Shown here piece after piece: positions 42,829 through 51,067 of a stretch of 64,000 nucleotides of DNA. This stretch comes from SAR86 cluster bacterium AG-313-D11 (GTDB lineage Bacteria > Pseudomonadota > Gammaproteobacteria > Magnimaribacterales > D2472). The notes below the pieces were generated by a model that saw only the letters and a list, made by a program, of their open reading frames with translations, did no database searches and was not told the origin of the DNA. The stretch spans positions 1-64,000 of the forward strand of contig QBVW01000001.1 in NCBI GenBank assembly GCA_003284215.1, given 5' to 3'. A program made the position numbers and the translations under genes. Every line of letters begins with the position of its first letter. Position 1 is the first letter of the stretch.

Positions 42829-44112
42829 TTATAATTCCTTTATTACTTCTTCAATCTTACTTTTAGTTTGGTCCACTATGGATTGGTCATGGGTTGTAGA
42901 TATAAATCCAGCTTCATATTTTGATGGCGCAAAGTATATACCATGATCTAAAGCAGCATAAAAAAACTTTTTAAACATATCATCATCACTTTTAACAACA
43001 TCCTCAAAATTATTTGGTAAATGCTCTGTGAAGAAAAAACCAAACATACCACCGATAGAAGAGGTTGAAAATGGTATACCTTTTTTATTCATGAGATTTT
43101 TTGTATGAGTCATTATTTCTGAGGAAGATTTTTCCAACTCATCAAATGGATCTTTTTGGATTAAAGTTTTTATCAAGGCAATGCCAGCACTCATTGCCAA
43201 TGGATTTCCAGACAATGTCCCTGCCTGATATATGGGGCCCAATGGAGCAAGCTGATCCATAACTGATTGTTTGCCTCCAAAGGCTCCAACAGGCAGTCCA
43301 CCTCCTATAACTTTTCCAAGAGCAGTTAAGTCAGGCTGAATCTGATAAATAGCTTGTGCGCCTCCAAGTCCGACTCGAAAGCCAGACATCACCTCATCAA
43401 ATATCAGAAGAGAATTATGTTTATTACATAACTCTCGTAAAGTATTAAGAAATTTAGGCTCTCCGGGAATAAATCCCATATTGCCTGCAATGGGCTCAAC
43501 AATTATTGCAGCAAGATCATCACCAATTTCATTAATTACATTAGATAAAGCTTCAATATTATTATATGGACAACTGTATGTGAGTGCCGCTAATTCCTTT
43601 GGTATTCCAGGTGAATCAGGTAGGCCAAAAGTAGAGACACCAGAACCAGCCTTAACTAGCAATGAGTCAACATGACCATGATAACAACCAGTGAATTTGA
43701 TAATTTTATTTTTTCCTGTACAGCCTCTGGCAAGCCTGATACAACTCATTGTTGCTTCAGTTCCAGAATTCACCATTCTTAATTTTTCCATTGACGGAAC
43801 CTGACTTTTAATGATGCTTGCAAGGCTATTTTCAATACTTGTCGGAGCACCATAACTTGTTCCAAGCTCTAGTTGAGCCTTAATAGCTTCTAATATAATT
43901 GGATTTGAATGCCCTAGAATCATGGGGCCCCATGAACCAATAAAATCTATATATTGATTCTCATCTTCATCAGTCAAAATAGGACCTTTTGCAGATTTAA
44001 AAAAAACAGGCTTGCCGCCAACATTTTTAAATGCCCTGACTGGTGAATTTACTCCTCCTGGCATTAGAGATTGAGCTTGCTCAAATAGCGATTCTGAATT
44101 ATTTCTTTTCAA
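42829..44112 (-). CDS. hemL: Glutamate-1-semialdehyde 2,1-aminomutase
   Basis: A 427-residue class III aminotransferase. Family blocks are SPVRAFKNVGGKPVF, VNSGTEATMSCIRLARG, and the PLP Lys in ALGKVIGGGLPVGAFGG. It converts glutamate semialdehyde to 5-aminolevulinate, so heme is made by the C5 pathway. Length matches the family. It lies upstream of the PfkB kinase and downstream of the hemJ-like gene, both on the same strand. Confidence 0.97.
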   Translation of the reverse strand: MKRNNSESLFEQAQSLMPGGVNSPVRAFKNVGGKPVFFKSAKGPILTDEDENQYIDFIGSWGPMILGHSNPIILEAIKAQLELGTSYGAPTSIENSLASIIKSQVPSMEKLRMVNSGTEATMSCIRLARGCTGKNKIIKFTGCYHGHVDSLLVKAGSGVSTFGLPDSPGIPKELAALTYSCPYNNIEALSNVINEIGDDLAAIIVEPIAGNMGFIPGEPKFLNTLRELCNKHNSLLIFDEVMSGFRVGLGGAQAIYQIQPDLTALGKVIGGGLPVGAFGGKQSVMDQLAPLGPIYQAGTLSGNPLAMSAGIALIKTLIQKDPFDELEKSSSEIMTHTKNLMNKKGIPFSTSSIGGMFGFFFTEHLPNNFEDVVKSDDDMFKKFFYAALDHGIYFAPSKYEAGFISTTHDQSIVDQTKSKIEEVIKEL

Positions 44113-44188
44113 AGATATTTAGCGATAAATTTTTTATAGATAGCGAGTCCGACAATATCAAATTATATCAAATTTCTTTCTAGTGTTT

Positions 44189-44620
44189 TTAAAATTTAAA
44201 GACAGCTGCGACAATTCCGCCAAGCAAAAGTAAAACTGGTATTTCATTAAAAACTCTTAACCTAAAGCCAGTCCAATTATGAGTATTTGAACTAAGATCC
44301 TTAAGAATCTTCCAACAGTAAGCCTGATAGAAAATCAAAACTAAAACTATAAGAATTTTTGCGATAATCCAGTTTTGTGAAAAAAACCCAATCCAATTAG
44401 ACCCAATAAAGCCCATCATCAAACCAAAGAACAATGCTAATAAGCCCAGCGGGGTAATAAATCTAATTAAGTTTTTTTGCATTATTGCTAATTGATCTTT
44501 TGTATTTTGATTGTCACTCTCAACGTGATAAACAAATAGGCGCGGCAAGTAAAAAATACCAGCAAACCATGAAACCATAAATAAAATATGCAGGACTTTA
44601 AAAACTAAATATAGGTTCAT
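44189..44620 (-). CDS. hemJ: Protoporphyrinogen oxidase HemJ
   Basis: A 143-residue membrane protein with four hydrophobic segments. The N-terminus LVFKVLHILFMVSWFAGIFY, with its conserved His, followed by LPRLFVYH, is the hallmark of HemJ (UPF0093). HemJ oxidises protoporphyrinogen IX in the inner membrane, linked to the respiratory quinone pool. It is adjacent to hemL, consistent with heme synthesis. It is divergent from erpA, 95 bases apart. Confidence 0.92.
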   Translation of the reverse strand: MNLYLVFKVLHILFMVSWFAGIFYLPRLFVYHVESDNQNTKDQLAIMQKNLIRFITPLGLLALFFGLMMGFIGSNWIGFFSQNWIIAKILIVLVLIFYQAYCWKILKDLSSNTHNWTGFRLRVFNEIPVLLLLGGIVAAVFKF

Positions 44621-44676
44621 TTAAGTCATATCTTAGCGCTTCTAAGGTCATGATAGAAAAATATTTTAACTAAGTA

Positions 44677-44704
44677 TTGTTGAATATATTTTTAATCCTA
44701 TAAA
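44677..44704 (+). promoter_or_regulatory. Predicted erpA promoter
   Basis: TTGTTG (44677-44682) and TATAAA (44699-44704) are 16 bases apart. The -10 ends 11 bases before the erpA ATG, so the leader would be about five bases, and no Shine-Dalgarno is visible. Confidence 0.5.
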
Positions 44705-44715
44705 CTAGACATTCA

Positions 44716-45051
44716 ATGAGCTCTGAAATGATATCAATTAACCTAAGTGGCAATGCTGTGAAGCGCATTCAGGATCTTTTGCCTAACCATAAATCTAATT
44801 ATTTTAGGGTATATGTTACTGGTGGAGGGTGCTCAGGATTTCAATATGGTTTTAAGTTTGATGATAATCCTGAGGGCGATGATGATCTTGTTGATTTTGA
44901 TGGATTTACCATCTTATTAGATTCTCTTTCATATCCATACCTTTATGGCTCAACCTTAGATTATGTAGAGGATTTATCTGGCTCAAGATTCTTGGTTACT
45001 AACCCAAATGCAAAGACAACTTGCGGTTGTGGTGAGTCGTTTACTATTTAG
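44716..45051 (+). CDS. erpA: Iron-sulfur cluster insertion protein ErpA
   Basis: A 111-residue A-type carrier with its three cysteines in GGGCSGFQYGFKFD and TTCGCGESF, and the family segment DSLSYPYLYGSTLDYVEDL. ErpA passes Fe-S clusters to apoproteins, including those of isoprenoid synthesis and respiration. Distinction from IscA rests on length and on the neighbouring anmK/M23/tyrS genes, where erpA occurs in Pseudomonas. Its stop overlaps the convergent anmK by eight bases. Confidence 0.95.
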   Translation: MSSEMISINLSGNAVKRIQDLLPNHKSNYFRVYVTGGGCSGFQYGFKFDDNPEGDDDLVDFDGFTILLDSLSYPYLYGSTLDYVEDLSGSRFLVTNPNAKTTCGCGESFTI

Positions 45052-46132
45052 GTTTAGTAAGAGTTCCAATCAACCCTTTATTTTCTTTTACAACAATAGG
45101 ATTCTTGCACAGTCTCTGCCTTGCCATCCATCCAAATGCCATGGCCTCGATAGCCTGAGGATCAAAACCATAATCATTGCTTGAAATGAGACTCATATTT
45201 ATGTGTCTTTCAATTGAGTTTATCAAGAATATATTTCTCAACCCACCTCCACATGCAATTACTTGATGAGGAAATTTTTTTTGTGAGCACAAAGATCTTG
45301 CAATGCAGATAGCAGTGAGTTCAGTAAGCGTAGCTAATATATCGTAAGGAGATCTTCTTAAAAGCTGCTTAGGAATAAACCTTATATTGAATATTTCTTT
45401 CCCTGTTGATTTTGGATGCCGCCTTCTGAAAAATGGATGACTGAGCATTTGATTAAGCGAAGGGAGATGAATTACACCTTTTTTTGCATGTTCACCACCT
45501 CTATCAAAGGGGCGATTAAGAAAACTTTGACAGTAAATATCCATTAGTGCGTTTCCAGGTCCGCAATCCGATCCATAGAAATTATGCTTTCCATCTAAGT
45601 AGGTAAAGTTTGAAATCCCACCAATATTTAACACAGCTAAAGGAACATTTTTTTTTGCAAATAATTTTTGGTGAAATTCTGGAACAAGTGGCGCGCCTTC
45701 TCCGCCAAGCTTAATATGATCATTTCTAAAATCACTGATGACATCAATTTCAGAGTCATTGGCTATTATCCTTGGATTCCCCGCTTGAATAGAAAAAGGG
45801 AATTTACCTTTTGGTTTATGAAATAATGTTTGCCCCGACAGACCAATGGCCGCAACATTATTTTTATTTATTCTATTTTGGATAAGAAATTTATCTATTG
45901 ATTTACTAAACGCAATTCCAATTTTTTTATCAAGTTCAAAATACATATTAAGACTTAATTTTTGTTGCTGGATTGTTTTAGAAATATCTTCCCTTAACTT
46001 TGTTGGATACTTAAAAGAAGAAAATTTTAATAAGCTAATTTGATTAGCAATCTTCAAAGCACAAATATCAATCCCATCATGACTTGTACCACTCATGGTT
46101 CCTATAAATATTTTATCTGAAGAGTTTTTCAT
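45044..46132 (-). CDS. anmK: Anhydro-N-acetylmuramic acid kinase
   Basis: A 362-residue ASKHA-fold kinase. The N-terminal ATP/phosphate motif is GTMSGTSHDGIDICAL, with NIGGISNFTYL and DCGPGNALMD further on. AnmK phosphorylates 1,6-anhydroMurNAc with concomitant ring opening, giving MurNAc-6-phosphate for peptidoglycan recycling. Length is typical. It overlaps the M23 peptidase gene by 20 bases, so wall cutting and recycling genes are coexpressed. Confidence 0.95.
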   Translation of the reverse strand: MKNSSDKIFIGTMSGTSHDGIDICALKIANQISLLKFSSFKYPTKLREDISKTIQQQKLSLNMYFELDKKIGIAFSKSIDKFLIQNRINKNNVAAIGLSGQTLFHKPKGKFPFSIQAGNPRIIANDSEIDVISDFRNDHIKLGGEGAPLVPEFHQKLFAKKNVPLAVLNIGGISNFTYLDGKHNFYGSDCGPGNALMDIYCQSFLNRPFDRGGEHAKKGVIHLPSLNQMLSHPFFRRRHPKSTGKEIFNIRFIPKQLLRRSPYDILATLTELTAICIARSLCSQKKFPHQVIACGGGLRNIFLINSIERHINMSLISSNDYGFDPQAIEAMAFGWMARQRLCKNPIVVKENKGLIGTLTKPK

Positions 46133-47369
46133 TTGGATCTTTAGATAATATCTGATCTGTTATTTCTATGTAATTATTTTTTAATACTACAAATTGCTTC
46201 ATCTTAGATTGATCTAGTGGAGATGCTGATGGAAGGGCTACTTTTAGCGGATCAGTTCTTTTATCTCCTATTCTAAATTCATAATGTAAATGAGGGGCTG
46301 TTGCCAAGCCTGAGTCTCCTACATAGCCTATAGTTTGACCCTGAGAAATTTTCAGGCCTTTAGAAATGCCCGGATGATACTTCTCTAAATGAGCGTATAA
46401 AGTTGTTATCTCACCTCCGTGACGAATCACTATTGTTCTTCCATACCCACTTTTCCAACCTACAGATTGAATTACTCCTTCACCAGTTGAGCGAATAGGA
46501 GTCCCTCTTTTTGCAGCATAATCAACTCCGTTGTGAGCTCTTATAGTATTAAGGATTGGATGTCTTCTATTCGGATTAAAATGTGAACTTACGTATGCAA
46601 AATCAAGAGGCGCTCTTAAAAAGGCTTTCTCTAGACTGCCACCAAATTCATTAAAATATTCCCATTTCTTTTTTTTACCTTTGTATCTAATTGCGGTATA
46701 TCGATTATTTTGATTATAAAATTCTGCAAATAAAATACTGCCATTTTCGATTTGCTGCCCATTCACAAAAGGTATTTCATATAGAATTTTGAATCTATCA
46801 CCAACCCTAATATCAAATACAAAATCAATATCCCAACCAAAAATATAAGCCAGATCCATGATGACACTCTCGGGAATGTCATTTTTTAATCCGGCTAAAT
46901 AGAAAGATGAATCTATAACACCTGTTTTAAAAGAGTTTATAAGTTCTGGCTTTTTATCAATTCTCTTAATTGTTATTTCTGGTGACAATGCAATGTGATA
47001 AGAGAGAAGAGGCCCTTTATGAATATGAATTTCTTGTAGCTTCCCATTTATGGATAGAAATTCTAATCTATCATTGGGAAGGATGTTTTTTACTTCATTG
47101 GATTCATCTTTTCTGAATATTTTGTAAGTATTATTTAAAGAGACTTGATATTTTTCGAATATCAATGAAAGATTTTCGCCTTCTTGAACAACATGAATTT
47201 TCTTATTTTGCATGCTGGGAGTATTTTGATTGGGCAATAGCAGAGTTTCTGAAATTATTTCTGGTGCGGCTGTTTCTTGTACAACACCAGCATCATAAAT
47301 AAACAAAATTCCAACTAATGCCAACAATACAAAAGGCCATGTTTTGATATTAGGTCTATAGGTGCTCAC
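46113..47369 (-). CDS. M23 peptidoglycan DD-metalloendopeptidase (MepM-like)
   Basis: A 418-residue protein with an N-terminal membrane anchor (about 13-30), a LysM/OapA-like region (IHVVQEGENLSLIFEKYQV), and a C-terminal LytM domain. Zinc ligands are in RAHNGVDYAA (HxxxD) and PHLHYEFRIG (HxH). The order is that of MepM/YebA, which cuts D-Ala-mDAP crosslinks to allow wall growth. It is next to anmK, as in Pseudomonas (PA0666-PA0667). Confidence 0.92.
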   Translation of the reverse strand: MSTYRPNIKTWPFVLLALVGILFIYDAGVVQETAAPEIISETLLLPNQNTPSMQNKKIHVVQEGENLSLIFEKYQVSLNNTYKIFRKDESNEVKNILPNDRLEFLSINGKLQEIHIHKGPLLSYHIALSPEITIKRIDKKPELINSFKTGVIDSSFYLAGLKNDIPESVIMDLAYIFGWDIDFVFDIRVGDRFKILYEIPFVNGQQIENGSILFAEFYNQNNRYTAIRYKGKKKKWEYFNEFGGSLEKAFLRAPLDFAYVSSHFNPNRRHPILNTIRAHNGVDYAAKRGTPIRSTGEGVIQSVGWKSGYGRTIVIRHGGEITTLYAHLEKYHPGISKGLKISQGQTIGYVGDSGLATAPHLHYEFRIGDKRTDPLKVALPSASPLDQSKMKQFVVLKNNYIEITDQILSKDPNEKLFR

Positions 47370-47382
47370 GTTTCTTAATTTA

Positions 47383-48078
47383 TTAAATTAGGTCAAAAGA
47401 AAGTGTGCCAACATTCTCTATCTCTGCTTCAATTTTATCATTTAGATTGAGCGTGCTGACTCCCGAGGGAGTGCCGGTAAATATAATATCTCCAGCCTTT
47501 AGTGTTATAAATTTTGATAACCAGCTGATTAATTCATCCACTTTCCACGCCATATGTAATAAATTGCTTGATTGTTTTTCTTGACCATTAACTTTAAGAG
47601 AAATAACTCCCTTGCTTAGGAGAACTCCTTCATTTTTCTGAATTTTTGAGATAGGTGCAGAATTATCAAATCCTTTGCTTAAGTCCCAAGGTTTTCCATT
47701 TTTTTTTGCAGCAGTTTGAAGGTCTCTTTTAGTCAAATCTACACCAACTGCATATCCAAAAATATGCTGGCTTGCTTCGCTTGGAGAGATATCCGAACAG
47801 CCTGATTTCAAAAAAACAACAAGCTCAACTTCATGGTGCAGGTTTTCTGTTTGAGTTGGGAAAGGAATTGAGTTTGATTGCGTTACAGCTTGAGCAGGCT
47901 TGCTAAAAAAAAATGGTTGATCTTGATCTAACTTGCTTTCCATTTCTTTTGCATGATCAGAATAATTTCTGCCAACACAGTAGACTTTTCCGATTGGAAA
48001 TAAATCTGCGCTTTCTGAAATCACCATTCCCCTAATAATTGGTTTAAATGCAAAATGAACTTTTGAGTCTTCAGCCAT
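47383..48078 (-). CDS. Fumarylacetoacetate hydrolase-family protein
   Basis: A 231-residue FAH-fold protein. Motifs are YCVGRNYSDHAKEM, HHEVELVVFL (metal Glu residues), GYAVGVDLTKRDLQ and IFTGTPSGVS. Small single-domain FAH proteins act as acylpyruvases, oxaloacetate decarboxylases or oxaloacetate tautomerases; the presence of KRDLQ..AKKNGKPWDLSKG matches the acylpyruvase/FAHD1-like branch. Substrate not proven. It is divergent from tyrS, 48 bases apart. Confidence 0.87.
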   Translation of the reverse strand: MAEDSKVHFAFKPIIRGMVISESADLFPIGKVYCVGRNYSDHAKEMESKLDQDQPFFFSKPAQAVTQSNSIPFPTQTENLHHEVELVVFLKSGCSDISPSEASQHIFGYAVGVDLTKRDLQTAAKKNGKPWDLSKGFDNSAPISKIQKNEGVLLSKGVISLKVNGQEKQSSNLLHMAWKVDELISWLSKFITLKAGDIIFTGTPSGVSTLNLNDKIEAEIENVGTLSFDLI

Positions 48079-48108
48079 ATGATTTCAAACATTTTTTCGA
48101 TTAAATAC

Positions 48109-48114
48109 TATAAT
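48109..48114 (+). promoter_or_regulatory. -10 box of tyrS
   Basis: A perfect TATAAT ends 12 bases before the tyrS ATG, giving a leader of about six bases. A -35 is not convincing. Confidence 0.4.
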
Positions 48115-48126
48115 AAATGAAAACTC

Positions 48127-49314
48127 ATGAAAGAAAATCTTAATCTAATTAAACGAGGGATTGATGAGCTAATAAGCGAAGAGGAGCTATTGGCAAAACT
48201 CAAATCAAAGAAGCCTCTTATTGTAAAGGCTGGATTTGACCCAACTGCACCAGATTTACATCTAGGCCATACAGTGCTTATTAACAAGTTAAGACATTTT
48301 CAACAATTAGGCCATCAGGTGGTATTTTTAATAGGCGATTTCACAGGAATGATTGGAGACCCTTCTGGAAAAAATAAAACAAGACCAGCTTTAGATGAGT
48401 CTGAAATAAAAGAAAATGCAAAATCATACAAAAAACAGGTTTTCAAAATCTTAGATCCAAAACTAACTGATATTAGGTTTAACTCCGAGTGGAGCAATAA
48501 ACTTGGCGCAGAGGGAATCATTAAACTTGCTTCGCAATATAATTTAGCAAGAATGCTTGAACGAGATGATTTTAATAAAAGATATAAGTCTAATCAGACA
48601 ATCGCGCTTCATGAATTCTTGTACCCATTAATTCAAGCCAATGATTCTATTGCACTAAAAGCAGATATAGAACTCGGCGGCACCGATCAAAAATTTAATC
48701 TTCTAGTTGGCAGAGAGCTTCAAAGGGCATATGGCCAAGAGCCTCAAGTAGTCATCACTGTTCCAATCCTTGAGGGCTTAGATGGAAAAAATAAAATGTC
48801 TAAATCTTTAGATAATTACGTTGGGATTGATGAGGCGCCAAATGAGATGTTTGGAAAGATAATGTCTATTTCGGATGAGTTAATGTGGAGGTGGTTTGAT
48901 TTATTAAGTTTTAAATCTACCGATGAGATTAATGTGCTTAAGGGCGATCAAGCTAAAGGGAAGAATCCTAGGGATATTAAAATTGAGCTTGCTAAAGAGC
49001 TCATTACCCGTTTTCATGATGCTGAATCAGCCAACTTAGCAGAAGAAAATTTTATTAATCAGTTCCAAAAAAAGAACATACCAGATGATATAGAAGAGAT
49101 ATCTTTTACTTTATCAGAGAGCTCAATTACCCTGGCTAATCTTTTGAAACATTGCGGTATGACTAGCAGCGCTTCAGAGGCAATGAGAATGATTAAACAA
49201 GGCGCTGTCAGAATTGATGAGGAGAAAATTATAGATACAAAACATATCATCTCTTCCGGCACTTCCGCCATTTATCAAGTGGGAAAAAGAAAATTTAAAA
49301 AAATAACCCTCTAG
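48127..49314 (+). CDS. tyrS: Tyrosyl-tRNA synthetase
   Basis: A 395-residue class I aminoacyl-tRNA synthetase with the HIGH-type motif [11 protein letters not shown], the KMSKS motif in [12 protein letters not shown], and a C-terminal S4 RNA-binding domain ([20 protein letters not shown]). It attaches tyrosine to tRNA-Tyr. The lineage resembles the TyrZ-like group found in Pseudomonas and other gammaproteobacteria rather than the longer E. coli enzyme. It follows the FAH-family gene divergently. Confidence 0.96.
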   Translation: MKENLNLIKRGIDELISEEELLAKLKSKKPLIVKAGFDPTAPDLHLGHTVLINKLRHFQQLGHQVVFLIGDFTGMIGDPSGKNKTRPALDESEIKENAKSYKKQVFKILDPKLTDIRFNSEWSNKLGAEGIIKLASQYNLARMLERDDFNKRYKSNQTIALHEFLYPLIQANDSIALKADIELGGTDQKFNLLVGRELQRAYGQEPQVVITVPILEGLDGKNKMSKSLDNYVGIDEAPNEMFGKIMSISDELMWRWFDLLSFKSTDEINVLKGDQAKGKNPRDIKIELAKELITRFHDAESANLAEENFINQFQKKNIPDDIEEISFTLSESSITLANLLKHCGMTSSASEAMRMIKQGAVRIDEEKIIDTKHIISSGTSAIYQVGKRKFKKITL

Positions 49315-49349
49315 TTTTAATAATATAATTTCAAATTGAGTATATAAAT

Positions 49350-50045
49350 ATGCAACAGTTTTTTTCTTCTATTAGTTTTTGTTTAAGTAACATTGGGTAC
49401 TTATTTATCTTGTGCCTCCCAGTTATGACGCTAGAAATCGCTTTGGCAAGCCTCATAGCTTCTTTAGATATTCAATCAGGCTCAGATACTGCGGCTCTTG
49501 AGGCTATTGGACAAATATCTGCCCAAGTATTTTTCTTAGTGTTTGTTTCTCTTATTCTCTCAGTAGCTTTAAGCGGTGGTTGCATGACGGCCTTTCGCTC
49601 ACTGTCCAGTGATGGCTTGATCAGCCCATATCAGGCGCTTTTTGCAGGATTGAAGAAATTTTTTCCACTCCTTTGGGCTAATATTTTGCACTCTTGTGCA
49701 TACGGATTAGGTTTCTTAATGTTAATTTTGCCAGGCTTTTATTTGTATGGTCGCCTTGGACTATTCCCTTTGTTTGTTATGTTCGAAAATAAAGGCGTGA
49801 TGGACTCTCTTGGAGAATCTTGGAATACAACAGATGAAGTTGCAACAAAACTCTTTACTCTCACCGCAATTTTTATGAGTATTCAGCTCGGTTTTGGATT
49901 TTTTGGAGGCATTATTGGAACAGATGGATTGTTGTGGTTTCTAATTGCATCAACCATTGTAAAATATGCAACATTAATGCCTCTATTTTATCTATTTTTT
50001 AGTTTGTATGAGTCTGTTAAAAATAAACCACAATTTGGAAGTTAA
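49350..50045 (+). CDS. Polytopic membrane protein, possibly YciC/UPF0259-like
   Basis: A 231-residue protein with about six hydrophobic segments. The segment LPGFYLYGRLGLFPLFVMFENKGVMDSLGESWNTT resembles the conserved loop of the YciC/DUF975-type membrane proteins (glycine-rich, with SLxxSW). No function is known for these. It begins 35 bases after tyrS and ends five bases before the P-loop kinase-like gene, so it may be the first gene of that small operon. Confidence 0.65.
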   Translation: MQQFFSSISFCLSNIGYLFILCLPVMTLEIALASLIASLDIQSGSDTAALEAIGQISAQVFFLVFVSLILSVALSGGCMTAFRSLSSDGLISPYQALFAGLKKFFPLLWANILHSCAYGLGFLMLILPGFYLYGRLGLFPLFVMFENKGVMDSLGESWNTTDEVATKLFTLTAIFMSIQLGFGFFGGIIGTDGLLWFLIASTIVKYATLMPLFYLFFSLYESVKNKPQFGS

Positions 50046-50050
50046 AAAAG

Positions 50051-50461
50051 ATGAAAATATTAGTAATGGGATTGCCAGGTAGCGGCAAAACTTACCTTAC
50101 ACAAAGATTAGTGCCATTGCTTAATGCTGCATGGTATAACGCTGATCAAGTAAGAAAGATGTCTAATGATTGGGATTTTTCTGATGAAGGTAGAAAAAGA
50201 CAGTCTATGAGAATGAAGACATTTGCAGATTTTGAAAAATCACATGAAAGATATGTTGTATGTGATTTTGTCTGCCCCACCAAAGAAACGCGAGAAAATT
50301 TTGATGCTGACATTGTGATTTGGATGGATACAATTAAGGAGGGAAGATACGAAGATACTAATAAGCTTTTCCAAAACCCGGATAAGGTTGATTTCCATAT
50401 TACAGAATGGAATGAGCATAATCATGATGATGTGGCTAAGGAGATTTTAAAAAATGTTTAA
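50051..50461 (+). CDS. APS-kinase-like P-loop kinase (short)
   Basis: A 136-residue P-loop protein. Walker A is VMGLPGSGKTYLTQRL, followed by ADQVRKMSNDWDFSDEGRKR, which resembles the adenosine-5'-phosphosulfate kinase pattern (DGDNVR...GFSDEDR). Typical APS kinases have about 200 residues, so this one is short, and no sulfurylase gene is nearby. It may phosphorylate another small molecule. It overlaps the nucleotidyltransferase gene by eight bases, so the two probably act together. Confidence 0.75.
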   Translation: MKILVMGLPGSGKTYLTQRLVPLLNAAWYNADQVRKMSNDWDFSDEGRKRQSMRMKTFADFEKSHERYVVCDFVCPTKETRENFDADIVIWMDTIKEGRYEDTNKLFQNPDKVDFHITEWNEHNHDDVAKEILKNV

Positions 50462-50846
50462 TTGGAAAAAACCAACAGTACAGATGTTAGGAAGATGGCA
50501 GCCTTGGCATGATGGTCATCAAGCACTATTCAAGAGGTGCATTGCAAAAACTGGTCAGGTAGCAATTCAAGTTCGCGATGTCCAGGGAGCTTCTGGTGGA
50601 GATGGGCAAGATGATAATCCTTTTGATTGGGATGCTGTTTGTCAGAATATTGAAGCCGGCCTTTTAAAAGATGGTTTCAAAAGAGGGCAAGAGTATGAAA
50701 TTATGTTGGTACCAAACATTGTAAATATTACTTATGGTCGTGGCGTAGGATATACATTTGAAGAAGAGATATTTGATAGCTCAGTAACTGAAATCAGCGC
50801 CACAAAAATTCGTCAAAAACTTAGAGATGAAGGCAAGCTCGATTAA
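50454..50846 (+). CDS. Nucleotidyltransferase (cytidylyltransferase-like, HxGH motif)
   Basis: A 130-residue HUP-fold nucleotidyltransferase. The HxGH motif is in RWQPWHDGHQALFKR and the second motif is ISATKIRQKL (like ISSTxIR). Related small enzymes include glycerol-3-phosphate cytidylyltransferase, NMN adenylyltransferase and FAD synthetase. A middle segment DVQGASGGDGQDDNPFDWDAV is distinctive. Paired with the APS-kinase-like gene it suggests activation of a phosphorylated metabolite. The product is unknown. Confidence 0.78.
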   Translation: MFNWKKPTVQMLGRWQPWHDGHQALFKRCIAKTGQVAIQVRDVQGASGGDGQDDNPFDWDAVCQNIEAGLLKDGFKRGQEYEIMLVPNIVNITYGRGVGYTFEEEIFDSSVTEISATKIRQKLRDEGKLD

Positions 50847-50881
50847 TTTATTAGTTAGTTTCCCAAGATCATTGTTTAGTT

Positions 50882-50887
50882 TATAAT
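50882..50887 (+). promoter_or_regulatory. -10 box of tRNA-Ile
   Basis: A perfect TATAAT followed by CGC lies 18 bases before the mature tRNA 5' end. A -35 is not clear. Confidence 0.4.
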
Positions 50888-50905
50888 CGCTTTTCCCAAT
50901 CTATT

Positions 50906-50983
<78 letters not shown>

Positions 50984-51067
50984 TATTTAAGATCTCTCAA
51001 ACACGAAATTATATTTTTTGTTTTGTTATCTATATAATTTATTATTTCCTGACATACATTAATCTTT

